A stretch of DNA of 64,000 nt from Flavobacterium sp. ENC. Lineage in GTDB: Bacteria; Bacteroidota; Bacteroidia; Flavobacteriales; Flavobacteriaceae. Shown here piece after piece: positions 56,298 to 64,000 of this stretch. The notes under the pieces were generated by a model. The model was not told where the DNA came from. It ran no database searches and saw nothing but the letters and a program-made list of their open reading frames with translations. The stretch is from positions 310,001-374,000 of the forward strand of contig NZ_JAJMOY010000001.1 in NCBI RefSeq assembly GCF_020991415.1, written 5' to 3'. Numbering within the stretch: the stretch's first letter is position 1; each line of letters opens with the position of its first letter. A program made the translations under genes and the position numbers.

Positions 56298-59200
56298 ATG
56301 AAACCGAACTGGAAAATATTACAGGCCATGCAGTATTGTCCATACAAAGCATGGCAGATAAACAGGGATCCTGATTCTGAATTGGAGACACCGCAGCTAT
56401 CCTCTGCAAAAATTTCAGCCATAGATAAAATTGCATTGACAGCAGATGCTTTCTTTTTATCCGAGGATACAGGTGAAAAAGTGAGCCATTTAAATATATT
56501 GAAAGGAAAAGAAAACCTTTTAATCCAAATTAAACCTTCAATAAAAGCAGAAAAGCTGCTTGCCGATACAAAAAGGATTCTTGACAGCGATGCACCTGCC
56601 TTTTATAAAAACAAGCACTGTCCCGAATGCCAATTCTGGAAAACCTGCCATCAGAAGCTAAAAGAGAAAGACTGCATCAGTCTTCTAGGGAGCATCTCCC
56701 CTAAAATTATCGAACGATACCACAAGAAAGGTATCTTTACAGTCCTGCAATTATCCCATCTGTTCCGTCCAAGAAGGCGCAGCCGACGCAAGCCGAAAAT
56801 TGCTTCCAATTACCTATGGGAGCTTAAGGCACTGGCGATACGTGAACAGAAGACCTATGTTATGTATACGCCCGATATTGAAGATATATCAGAAGCCATA
56901 TATTTAGATTTTGAAGGCCTGCCTGATGAAAGATTTATTTATCTGATTGGAGGAATAGTCCATTTCGCGGATAAGCCTGATGAAACATTTTCTTTCTGGG
57001 CTGATAGCAGGGAAAACGAAAAGGAGATATTCCGAAACCTGTTTCGGCTTTTGAACCAATATCCTGACCTTCCTATCTACCATTATGGAAGCTATGAAAC
57101 CAAATCGTTAAATGCTATTGTGCAAAGGTACGGCACACCTTTTAAGCAGGAATTTATCGGTCTCCAAAAAAGGATGGCAAACCTGCTTTCCTACCTGAGA
57201 ACTTCCGTATATCCGCCAATCTACAGCAATGGGTTGAAAGAACTGGCGCATTTTCTCGGTTACGGCTGGACAGAAAATATCGATGGACTGCAAAGCATCG
57301 TCTTACGAAAGCAATGGGAAGAAACTAAAGATCCCGGTATAAGGGAAAAGTTGACCCATTATAATCTTGAAGACTGCCAGGCATTGGAAATAGTGTGCGG
57401 CTGGCTTCATGATCTTACAATTAATGCAAATCCTGACAATGTACTTGCAGTGGCTTCCATGAAAAAGCTAAGCCCTTATAAATTCCAGGCAAATCTGAAT
57501 TTTGGAGAAGATTATGATATGATCAGCAAGGCCGCTTATTTTGACTACCAGCAGACAAAGATCTATTGGCGCAATAAGAAAACAGCTCCCTTTATATCTA
57601 ATACTTCTGAAAAGGAATCAAGCATACATCCCGGCAAAGGCGTTATGGGCTGGCAGCCCGGAAAGGCGAATGAAGTTATAATTGCAAAGCCACTGCAAAA
57701 CTGTCCCGGATGTGGGTCTTCTAAAGTTTATTATCTCAAAAACACGATGCGGTCTTTCAAACAGACCGATATAAAATTTACCTCATCAGGTGTACGCCGT
57801 CATGTTGTCGAATATAAATCAACTCAAGGTAAGTGTGGCAAATGTGGAATAAAATACAATAATGCCATCCTCAAACGAATGCGATATGGAAACAACCTTT
57901 TGGCATTAATAACTCAAATGTATATAAGCTACCATATAAGCAGCAACATGATTGCGAAAATGATAATGGATCAATACCATATCTGGATAAGCCCCATGTA
58001 TGTAGTGAGCAGAAAATATAAATGGTGGCTCCAGTGGCAGCCCGAAGTAGATTACTTATGGAAAATTATATTAAAGAGCCCTGTAATCCATATTGACGAA
58101 ACTACAGTAAAGCTGACAAAAGACACGGGCTATGTTTGGGTATTTGCAACATCGCATACCGTATTTTATCATTTTACATTAACCCGCGAAACGGAATTTC
58201 TAAAACAATGGCTAAAGGATTACAATGGCATTATTATCACCGATTTCTTCCCTGGATACGATGCGCTGAAGCTTCAGCGGCAAAAGTGCCTGATACACCT
58301 TATCAGGGATTTGAATGATGACCTCCATAAGAATCCATTTGACGAAGGATACAAAAATCTTATGGATGCCTTCAGCGAGCTGTTAGTTAAGATAATTGCT
58401 ACGATAGACAAATTCGGCCTCAGTCACAAGCACCTTCAAAAGCATCTGAGAAATACCGAGGATTTTTACAAGACCTATCTTTCCATCGAATACAGAGGTG
58501 AGCTCTCCCTAAAATACTCTAAGCGCTTGAAAAAGCATTGGGATGAATTATGGGTCTTCCTCAAACATGACGATATCCCATGGAATAACAATAATGCTGA
58601 GGCCGCAATCAAGGCATTTGCACAGCACAGACATAATGTGAATGGCAGGATTCGTGAAGGAAAGCTCATCGAATACCTTAAGATGCTTAGCCTTGCCCAG
58701 ACATGTCGGTATAGAAACATTCCGTTTCTTGACCTTTTACGTCACAAGGCGGGTCTTTGGGAGAATGTCCCGCCAGATTATTTGCCTCCTTTTTTGCCAT
58801 TTCTCCAAGCCCGGTTATATGTCCGCCGGTTAAAATTTACCCGGAAGGGACAATGGAATGAATGGATAAAATCAGGAAAGCGGCCGATTTTTATACCCGC
58901 ATCGCCCAATTCAACCTATAAAAAGACTGGATGGACCGACTGGCACGACTGGCTTGGCTTCAAATTCCTCCCATTTGAAAAGGCCAGGACTTATATGAGA
59001 AGATTAGGTTTAAAGAATCGCGATGAATATTGGGCATGGCTGCGAAGTGACAAAAGACCAAGCACAATTCCCTATTCTCCTGAAAAGGAATATAAGCGCA
59101 CAGGGTGGATTGATCTTGGCGATTGGCTGGGTACCGGCAACACAGGAAGGCAACGAAAGAAAAGAATGACCTATGACCAAGCCAAGACATATATCCAAGC

Positions 59201-59531
59201 AGTCGGAATTAAAACACAGCATGAATTCTTTGCATGGAGGAAAACGGACCAGCGTCCCGATACGATGCCTCCCGACCCAAATAAAGTTTATTTTGAATTT
59301 GAAGGCTGGGGTGTATTTTTGGGTACCGGTAGGATTGCCAACCAGAATAAAAAATACCGTAGTTATGAAGAAGCAAAAACGTTTCTTAAACCTCTACGGA
59401 TTACTTCCGCAAAGCATTTCAGGGAATTATGTGCATTAGGAATAATTCCAACAGATATACCTAACAGTCCTTATGCATTTTACTCTAAACAAAAAACATG
59501 GATAAGCTTTCCTGATTTCTTTGGAAAATAG
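56298..59531 (+). CDS. Composite RecB/Cas4-like - DEDD exonuclease - IS66 transposase - integrase-repeat protein
   Basis: This single 1077-residue frame joins four modules. First, residues 1-125 resemble the TM0106-type RecB/Cas4 start, with Cys14 and Cys108-x2-Cys111-x5-Cys117, the iron-sulfur pattern of AddB and Cas4; a clear nuclease D-ExK motif is not visible. Second, residues 195-370 form an RNase H-like exonuclease (YprB/TM0106 type): D204-F-E206, YHYGSYE and YNLED359. Third, residues 450-825 form an IS66-type transposase with a zinc site (C469xxC472, C513xxC516) and D600, D649, E768. Fourth, residues 830-1077 hold four repeats of about 60 residues of the phage-integrase repeat type (KRPxxIPxSP, GWxDxxDWLG). 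No IS66 helper genes or terminal inverted repeats are seen. Activity is unknown; it could be mobile, or a domesticated effector. Confidence 0.85.
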   Translation: MKPNWKILQAMQYCPYKAWQINRDPDSELETPQLSSAKISAIDKIALTADAFFLSEDTGEKVSHLNILKGKENLLIQIKPSIKAEKLLADTKRILDSDAPAFYKNKHCPECQFWKTCHQKLKEKDCISLLGSISPKIIERYHKKGIFTVLQLSHLFRPRRRSRRKPKIASNYLWELKALAIREQKTYVMYTPDIEDISEAIYLDFEGLPDERFIYLIGGIVHFADKPDETFSFWADSRENEKEIFRNLFRLLNQYPDLPIYHYGSYETKSLNAIVQRYGTPFKQEFIGLQKRMANLLSYLRTSVYPPIYSNGLKELAHFLGYGWTENIDGLQSIVLRKQWEETKDPGIREKLTHYNLEDCQALEIVCGWLHDLTINANPDNVLAVASMKKLSPYKFQANLNFGEDYDMISKAAYFDYQQTKIYWRNKKTAPFISNTSEKESSIHPGKGVMGWQPGKANEVIIAKPLQNCPGCGSSKVYYLKNTMRSFKQTDIKFTSSGVRRHVVEYKSTQGKCGKCGIKYNNAILKRMRYGNNLLALITQMYISYHISSNMIAKMIMDQYHIWISPMYVVSRKYKWWLQWQPEVDYLWKIILKSPVIHIDETTVKLTKDTGYVWVFATSHTVFYHFTLTRETEFLKQWLKDYNGIIITDFFPGYDALKLQRQKCLIHLIRDLNDDLHKNPFDEGYKNLMDAFSELLVKIIATIDKFGLSHKHLQKHLRNTEDFYKTYLSIEYRGELSLKYSKRLKKHWDELWVFLKHDDIPWNNNNAEAAIKAFAQHRHNVNGRIREGKLIEYLKMLSLAQTCRYRNIPFLDLLRHKAGLWENVPPDYLPPFLPFLQARLYVRRLKFTRKGQWNEWIKSGKRPIFIPASPNSTYKKTGWTDWHDWLGFKFLPFEKARTYMRRLGLKNRDEYWAWLRSDKRPSTIPYSPEKEYKRTGWIDLGDWLGTGNTGRQRKKRMTYDQAKTYIQAVGIKTQHEFFAWRKTDQRPDTMPPDPNKVYFEFEGWGVFLGTGRIANQNKKYRSYEEAKTFLKPLRITSAKHFRELCALGIIPTDIPNSPYAFYSKQKTWISFPDFFGK

Positions 59532-59644
59532 TTGAGTTAATGAAATCCCTACTCATCCAAACGTAGCAGGAATTTCCGCTAACTCAAACTACACTATTTG
59601 AACTACTCGAAAAAGTTTATTATATCTCGAAGGTATATCATTCA

Positions 59645-59935
59645 TTATACTATTGACATTCTGAAAATAGTGCATTGGCCTTCAGAAAGTAAAAAAAGGT
59701 CATTCCCTTTCATTTTAAAGCAAACATCATCGATGCAATGCGTACCTTCGGCTTTCGGGAACCATAGGATTTCGTAATAATTGTGGCGATGCGGTTCACT
59801 CGTAACAGGGTACTTTTCGGGATGGTACGCGATATGGAACTGGTCTTTATAGACTACAGTCCTATTCACATGGTCAACGCGAACTATTTCCTGTTTTTTT
59901 CATTTGGCATAATTTCCTTGGTAAAGGTAACGATT
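59645..59935 (-). pseudogene. Remnant of an AraC-family regulator
   Basis: The minus-strand frame from about 59869 reads VYKDQFHIAYHPEKYPV, EPHRHNYYEILWFPKAEGTH and GNDLFLLSEGQ, the cupin-like sensor start of AraC regulators. It stops after about 75 residues at 59645, where the rest of the sensor and the helix-turn-helix are missing. Upstream, an ATG at about 59915 begins MPNEKNRK and then loses frame near a run of A, so the 5' end is also frameshifted. The break lies about 110 bases downstream of the composite transposase. Confidence 0.7.
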
Positions 59936-60276
59936 ATTCACAGACATTTAAAAGCTAAACTATGGTTTCATATATCAAGGATTTCGTCTCTTTTACCTAT
60001 AAGTGATTGACATCTAATCTGCTTTGCCATTGCCCATAGATTCACTGTTGCTACTCCTAAGATATAAGAGCGTCAATCAATGCCTTTTGCTTAACCATAT
60101 AGGCTGTAATTGAAGAAGTTCTAAAGAATATCTTTCAGACAGTTATAGAATAAATAAAACTTCAAGTTGATGAACAAATTCATGAAGTATAATAAATACT
60201 TTACTTGCTATAACTAATGACGGTGGTGTATATGAATATTTACGAACACAAAATGCTGATATTAATAGAGAAATAT
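59936..60276. other. Gene-free region before the AbiE operon
   Basis: I see no gene, tRNA or strong hairpin in this stretch. It may hold degraded sequence from an earlier insertion. The promoter of the AbiE operon begins at its right end. Confidence 0.5.
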
Positions 60277-60307
60277 TATATTTGCGTAACACTACACATT
60301 GTGTAGT
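60277..60307 (+). promoter_or_regulatory. AbiE promoter with palindromic operator
   Basis: TATATTTG (60277-60284) matches the -7 consensus. Directly downstream, ACTACACATTGTGTAGT (60291-60307) is a perfect 8-base palindrome around one central base, covering the expected transcription start. Known AbiEi antitoxins repress their own operon by binding inverted repeats at the promoter, so this is a likely AbiEi operator. Confidence 0.75.
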
Positions 60308-60329
60308 AAATAGCAAACAAAATATATAC

Positions 60330-61139
60330 ATGTCTGAAGCTGTTGTTACATATAATTATCTTGATGAATATTTAGATGAATTAAGGTCTAAAGGAAGATA
60401 TGCATTTACATTAGACGAAGCTAAAGAAAGATTTCCTGTATCTGATAAGGCACTTAATCAAAACCTGTACCGATTAAAAAAGAAGAAGAAGATTGTTCAG
60501 GTCAGAAAAGGTTTTTATACATTACTTCCTGCCGAATACTCACATCAGGGAATAATCCCGGTAAATATGTTCATCGATGACATGATGAAGGCATTGGGGA
60601 AAAATTATTACGTTGGGCTGGTTTCTGCCGCCGCACTTCATGGTGCTGGACATCAGCAGCCAATGGAAACGTTTATAATTACCGAAAGACCGGCACTCCG
60701 GGATATTAAAAACAAGAAGCTGAAGCTGAATTTCTTCATCAAAAATGAATGGAATAAAGAAGATGTCAACGAAATCAAAACTGAGGCAGGTTATATGAAT
60801 GTTTCATCTCCTGAGCTGACGGCTTTAGATTTATTATACTATGCTGAAAGTATTGGTATGAATAGGATATTGACTATTCTTGAAGAATTAGTAGAGGCAA
60901 TAAGACCTACCAGCTTAAAAAAGACCGCAAAATACTACTCCCAAACTGCTGCAATACAAAGACTTGGATATCTTTTGGAGGTCGAATTAGAAAATGAAAA
61001 ATTAGCCGAAATATTATATAGAATAATTGCAGATAGAATAGGCGTAAATATTCCGCTTATGCCAGGGAAAGATAAAATTGGCGAAACAAATCCCAGATGG
61101 AAGATTATCAGGAACGTTGAAATCGAAAGTGACCTATGA
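60330..61139 (+). CDS. abiEi: AbiEi-type antitoxin and autorepressor
   Basis: The ATG at 60330 gives 269 residues. The N-terminal winged helix (FTLDEAKERFPVSDKALNQNLYRLKKKKKIVQVRKGFYTLLP) is the AbiEi DNA-binding part. The C-terminal half (YYVGLVSAAALHGAGHQQPMETFIITERPALRDI) is the AbiEi antitoxin domain. In type IV toxin-antitoxin systems this protein neutralises AbiEii without direct binding and represses the operon. Its stop overlaps the toxin start as ATGA. An upstream TTG start at 60282 would lie inside the -7 element and is rejected. Confidence 0.9.
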   Translation: MSEAVVTYNYLDEYLDELRSKGRYAFTLDEAKERFPVSDKALNQNLYRLKKKKKIVQVRKGFYTLLPAEYSHQGIIPVNMFIDDMMKALGKNYYVGLVSAAALHGAGHQQPMETFIITERPALRDIKNKKLKLNFFIKNEWNKEDVNEIKTEAGYMNVSSPELTALDLLYYAESIGMNRILTILEELVEAIRPTSLKKTAKYYSQTAAIQRLGYLLEVELENEKLAEILYRIIADRIGVNIPLMPGKDKIGETNPRWKIIRNVEIESDL

Positions 61140-61927
61140 TACCAAGGCGATATATACAAGAATGGAAAGCAAATGCGCCTTGGCCGGATGATTCTCAGGT
61201 AGAGCAAGATTTGGTAATAGAGAGGGCTTTAGTCGAAATATTTTCCGATCCCTTTTTAAGTGAGCATCTTGCATTTCGCGGTGGTACGGCTTTGCATAAG
61301 ATATTCTTAAAGCCACAGGTCAGGTATTCAGAAGATATAGACCTGGTACAAATCAAGGCTGGCCCTATTAAGCCGATACTGGAAGAACTGGGGAAAGCAC
61401 TGGCATTTTTGGGAATGAAAAGAACAACAAAGCCGCGGGCGCACAACAACACGGTCGTTTACAAATTCGAAACAGAAATTGCTCCGATTATTACGATGCG
61501 CTTAAAAATTGAAATCAATTGCAAAGAGCATTTCACGGTATTAGGATTGCAAAAAGTGCCGTTCGAGGTAAAAAGCGGTTGGTTTTCGGGTCAGTGTGAA
61601 ATCAATACTTACCAGTTAGAGGAATTACTCGGCACAAAAATGCGGGCGTTATACCAACGCCGAAAAGGACGTGATCTATTCGATTTAGAACATGCATTGG
61701 CAAATGTGAAAATTGATGGTGATAAGCTCATTCATTGTTACAAAGAATACATGAAGTTTTCTGACGGTGAACCACCAACACAGAAGATGTATATCGCCAA
61801 TATGGATTTGAAGATGAAAGACGACGAATTCATGCAGGATATTTATACGATCCTTCGCCCTGGTGTAGAGTATGATAATGTTGCAGCTTATGAAGTTATA
61901 AAAAAAGAATTATTGGAGAAAATTTAA
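61136..61927 (+). CDS. abiEii: AbiEii-type nucleotidyltransferase toxin
   Basis: This 263-residue protein has the nucleotidyltransferase motif GG49-50 in AFRGGTALHK followed by S65-x-D67-x-D69 (RYSEDIDL), and the later KGRDLFDLEHAL motif (about 177-188). It is the DUF1814/AbiEii family, which adds nucleotides to RNA (tRNA in studied relatives) and blocks growth in phage infection. All key residues are present, so the toxin is probably active. It is coupled to the antitoxin by a 4-base overlap. Confidence 0.92.
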   Translation: MIPRRYIQEWKANAPWPDDSQVEQDLVIERALVEIFSDPFLSEHLAFRGGTALHKIFLKPQVRYSEDIDLVQIKAGPIKPILEELGKALAFLGMKRTTKPRAHNNTVVYKFETEIAPIITMRLKIEINCKEHFTVLGLQKVPFEVKSGWFSGQCEINTYQLEELLGTKMRALYQRRKGRDLFDLEHALANVKIDGDKLIHCYKEYMKFSDGEPPTQKMYIANMDLKMKDDEFMQDIYTILRPGVEYDNVAAYEVIKKELLEKI

Positions 61928-61928
61928 G

Positions 61929-63596
61929 ATGAATAAAGAAACTACTTTACCTACACTCTGGACTTCAGCAAAATTAGTTGATATTTCACATATTAATATG
62001 GGACAATCACCTCCATCAAGTACATATAATACTCAACAAATCGGGTTGCCATTTTTTCAAGGAAAGACGGAATTCGGCAGCTTTTACCCGAATATAAATA
62101 AATATTGCTCAGAGCCCTTAAAAATTGCGGAAAAAGATAATATTTTAATTTCTGTTAGAGCGCCTATTGGCCCTACTAATATTGCACCTGAAAAGTCATG
62201 CATAGGTCGCGGATTAGCAAGTATCAACGGATATGGTGGTATACCAAATCGGTTTATCTTATATTATCTAAGATATATTGAAAAGGATTTAGTAAATCTT
62301 GGGACAGGATCAACTTTCCAAGCAATATCAAAGAAAAATTTAGAAGATTTGTTGGTCGTAGTACCACCCCTTTCAGAACAACATGAAATTGTTGAAAAGA
62401 TAGAAGAACTTTTTAATGAATTGGATTTGGCTGAAAAAATGTTTTTAAAAATTCAAAAGAAGATTAAAATTTATAAACAAGTTATATTACGAACGGCTTT
62501 TAATGGAGAATTAACTCAAAAAGAAAGAGACGCAAGCTTATCAACTTCCGCTTTCGATTACCTAACAGAAATTGCAAAAAACAGAAAAGATAAATATGAT
62601 CAAGCGCAAAAAACTGGTAAAAAATTAAAGAAAGATTTCGATTTCGAATTTGACTACAATCCTAATATCTCACGGTGGGCAATTGCTAAGCTTGACAAGT
62701 TAATTTCAATCAATGCTAGAGTTGGCTGGAAAGGTCTTAAAAAAGAAGAATACACAAAAGAAGGCCCATTATTCCTTTCCGTACATTGCTTAAATTATGG
62801 AAAGTATGTTGAGTTTAAAGATGCATACAATATCACAGAAAAGCGTTATGAGGAAAGCCCAGAAATAAAATTAGCTGTCAACGATGTTCTATTATGCAAA
62901 GATGGGGCAGGCATTGGAAAAATAGGAATTGTAAAGCAATTAAACGAAAAAGCTACGATAAATTCATCTTTAGCGATAATACGCGGAAAAGAAGCTTTTT
63001 TACCGGACTACCTATATTATTTATTTCTTGGCCCACAATTGCAGGCGCTTGTTAATGAACGGATTTCGGGAAGTGCAATTCCACACCTTTTTCAAAAAGA
63101 CATTCGTGAGTTCAGATTAAATGTTCCTCCTCCAGAGGAACAGCAACAGATTATACATGAAATTGAATATAGGTTTACAATTGCAGAAAAGCTGGAAGAA
63201 ATAATTTTATTAAACCAGAAAAGGATTTCAACTTTTAGAAAAAAAATATTGCAGAATGCTTTTTCCGGTCAGCTAATTACTTCTGATCCAAATGGAGAAA
63301 GCGCAGAACTATTGTTACAGAAAATTGCTTTAGAAAAAACCGAATATTTTAAGAAGCAAAAACTGATTGAGAAGCAAAAACCAGTAAAAAGGAAAATAAT
63401 GGTAGAAAAAAAGACAATAATTGAAATATTGAAAAGTTCCCAATCTCCTATTTCGGCTGAGGAAGTATGGTTACAATCAGAGCATAAGGACAAGATCGAA
63501 AACTTTTATGCTGCCTTAAAGCTAATTCAAAATGATATAATTGCAGTAAAAAAAGGTTCTCAATCACTTTTATCCTTAAAACATGAGAATAGATAA
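61929..63596 (+). CDS. hsdS: Type I restriction-modification specificity subunit (HsdS)
   Basis: This 555-residue protein has two target-recognition domains (about 5-140 and 250-395), each followed by a helical conserved region (PPLSEQHEIVEKIEELFNEL; PPPEEQQQIIHEIEYRF) and AFNGELT / AFSGQLI, the standard S-subunit repeat. The two domains would read the two halves of a bipartite DNA site. A C-terminal extension (about 480-555) looks like a small winged helix. It starts 1 base after the toxin stop and overlaps the ATPase by 14 bases. No methylase or restriction subunit lies in the window. Confidence 0.92.
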   Translation: MNKETTLPTLWTSAKLVDISHINMGQSPPSSTYNTQQIGLPFFQGKTEFGSFYPNINKYCSEPLKIAEKDNILISVRAPIGPTNIAPEKSCIGRGLASINGYGGIPNRFILYYLRYIEKDLVNLGTGSTFQAISKKNLEDLLVVVPPLSEQHEIVEKIEELFNELDLAEKMFLKIQKKIKIYKQVILRTAFNGELTQKERDASLSTSAFDYLTEIAKNRKDKYDQAQKTGKKLKKDFDFEFDYNPNISRWAIAKLDKLISINARVGWKGLKKEEYTKEGPLFLSVHCLNYGKYVEFKDAYNITEKRYEESPEIKLAVNDVLLCKDGAGIGKIGIVKQLNEKATINSSLAIIRGKEAFLPDYLYYLFLGPQLQALVNERISGSAIPHLFQKDIREFRLNVPPPEEQQQIIHEIEYRFTIAEKLEEIILLNQKRISTFRKKILQNAFSGQLITSDPNGESAELLLQKIALEKTEYFKKQKLIEKQKPVKRKIMVEKKTIIEILKSSQSPISAEEVWLQSEHKDKIENFYAALKLIQNDIIAVKKGSQSLLSLKHENR

Positions 63597-64000
63597 AGTC
63601 CATATAAAATCAACATTTAAAAATCTTGACAATTTCGAAATTGATTTTGATGAAACTTCAATGGAAACTGTTTTGATTGGACTAAATGCTACCGGCAAGT
63701 CAAATTTTTTCGAAGCATTAGTAATAATTTTTCGTGATTTAGATTTAGAACGAGACCCCGAGCCAGCATTTACTTATTTTATAAAATATAAATGTAAAAC
63801 TTATGATATTGAGGTTTCTTTCTCCACAACTACAGGATATTCATTTATTGTAGATAATGTGAAATTACGCTCTAAAAATGAATTTTTTAAAAGCAAAGAT
63901 GATTACCTGCCACGACATGTATTTATATATTATTCAGGAACAAGTGACAGGTTAAAGAATCTTTATTCGGAACATGAAAAAAGATACTATTCTGAGATAA
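63583..64000 (+). CDS. AAA family ATPase, 3' end outside window
   Basis: The frame from the ATG at 63583 is open to the window edge (139 codons). It begins MRIDKVHIKSTFKNLDNFEIDF and has a Walker A in VLIGLNATGKSNFFEALV. This pattern is that of SMC-like/RecF-like and OLD-type ATPases, which often act in phage defence. It overlaps the end of hsdS by 14 bases, so the two are co-translated. Walker B and any nuclease domain would lie outside the window. Confidence 0.85.
   Translation, partial: MRIDKVHIKSTFKNLDNFEIDFDETSMETVLIGLNATGKSNFFEALVIIFRDLDLERDPEPAFTYFIKYKCKTYDIEVSFSTTTGYSFIVDNVKLRSKNEFFKSKDDYLPRHVFIYYSGTSDRLKNLYSEHEKRYYSEI

Noticed and set aside
56100-59660. Terminal inverted repeats of an IS66-type element
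   Set aside because: Comparing both flanks by eye gave no convincing matching ends. Only a weak GTTGAGTTA/TAACTCAAAC hairpin just after the stop was found.

Overview
The window is a stretch of a Bacteroidota chromosome, most likely a Flavobacterium or a close relative. The evidence is a SusC/SusD starch locus, an amylase with a type IX secretion (T9SS) C-terminal tail, very AT-rich intergenic DNA, start sites with few Shine-Dalgarno sequences, promoters of the Bacteroidota type (-33 TTG, -7 TAnnTTTG) and flavobacterial housekeeping genes. Species assignment is inference.

Region 1 (1-20.5 kb) is a starch/maltodextrin utilization locus. On the minus strand lie susC, susD, a susE/F-like lipoprotein gene and a T9SS-exported GH13 amylase that runs off the left edge. 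Divergently, a LacI-type regulator is followed by a plus-strand series: MFS sugar permease, beta-phosphoglucomutase, GH65 phosphorylase, GH97 alpha-glucosidase (SusB type), an exported SusA-like GH13 and a GH13 without a signal peptide. Together they cut starch at the surface, import oligosaccharides through SusCD, trim them in the periplasm, pass maltose through the inner membrane and convert it to glucose and glucose 6-phosphate.

Region 2 (20.5-53.7 kb) is mostly core genome. It holds a glycerophosphodiester phosphodiesterase, a BaiN/HI0933 flavoprotein, a HAD phosphatase, TspO, a mevalonate/prenyl block (diphosphomevalonate decarboxylase, GHMP kinase, UbiA-type prenyltransferase), a pseudouridine synthase, ruvC, hemW, a TonB receptor plus beta-propeller phytase pair, PEP carboxykinase, a saccharopine dehydrogenase-like gene with a striking operator, a BlaI/M56 signalling pair and an M20 dipeptidase. 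Intergenic spaces carry several families of palindromic repeats. Two small cassette-like genes (four-helix bundle, GxxExxY) sit between inverted repeat arms, and half of one palindrome lies inside the hemW reading frame.

Region 3 (53.8-64 kb) begins with tRNA-Leu(TAG) and its terminator and then becomes accessory DNA. It contains a large serine recombinase with a small companion gene, flanked by imperfect direct repeats. Next is a 1077-residue protein joining Cas4/AddB-like cysteines, a DEDD exonuclease-like domain, a complete IS66-type DDE transposase and four phage-integrase repeats. Then come an AraC remnant, an AbiEi/AbiEii toxin-antitoxin pair with a palindromic operator, a type I restriction specificity subunit, and an overlapping AAA ATPase cut by the window edge. 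This looks like a defence/mobile island, and the composite exonuclease-transposase is the most unusual object in the window.
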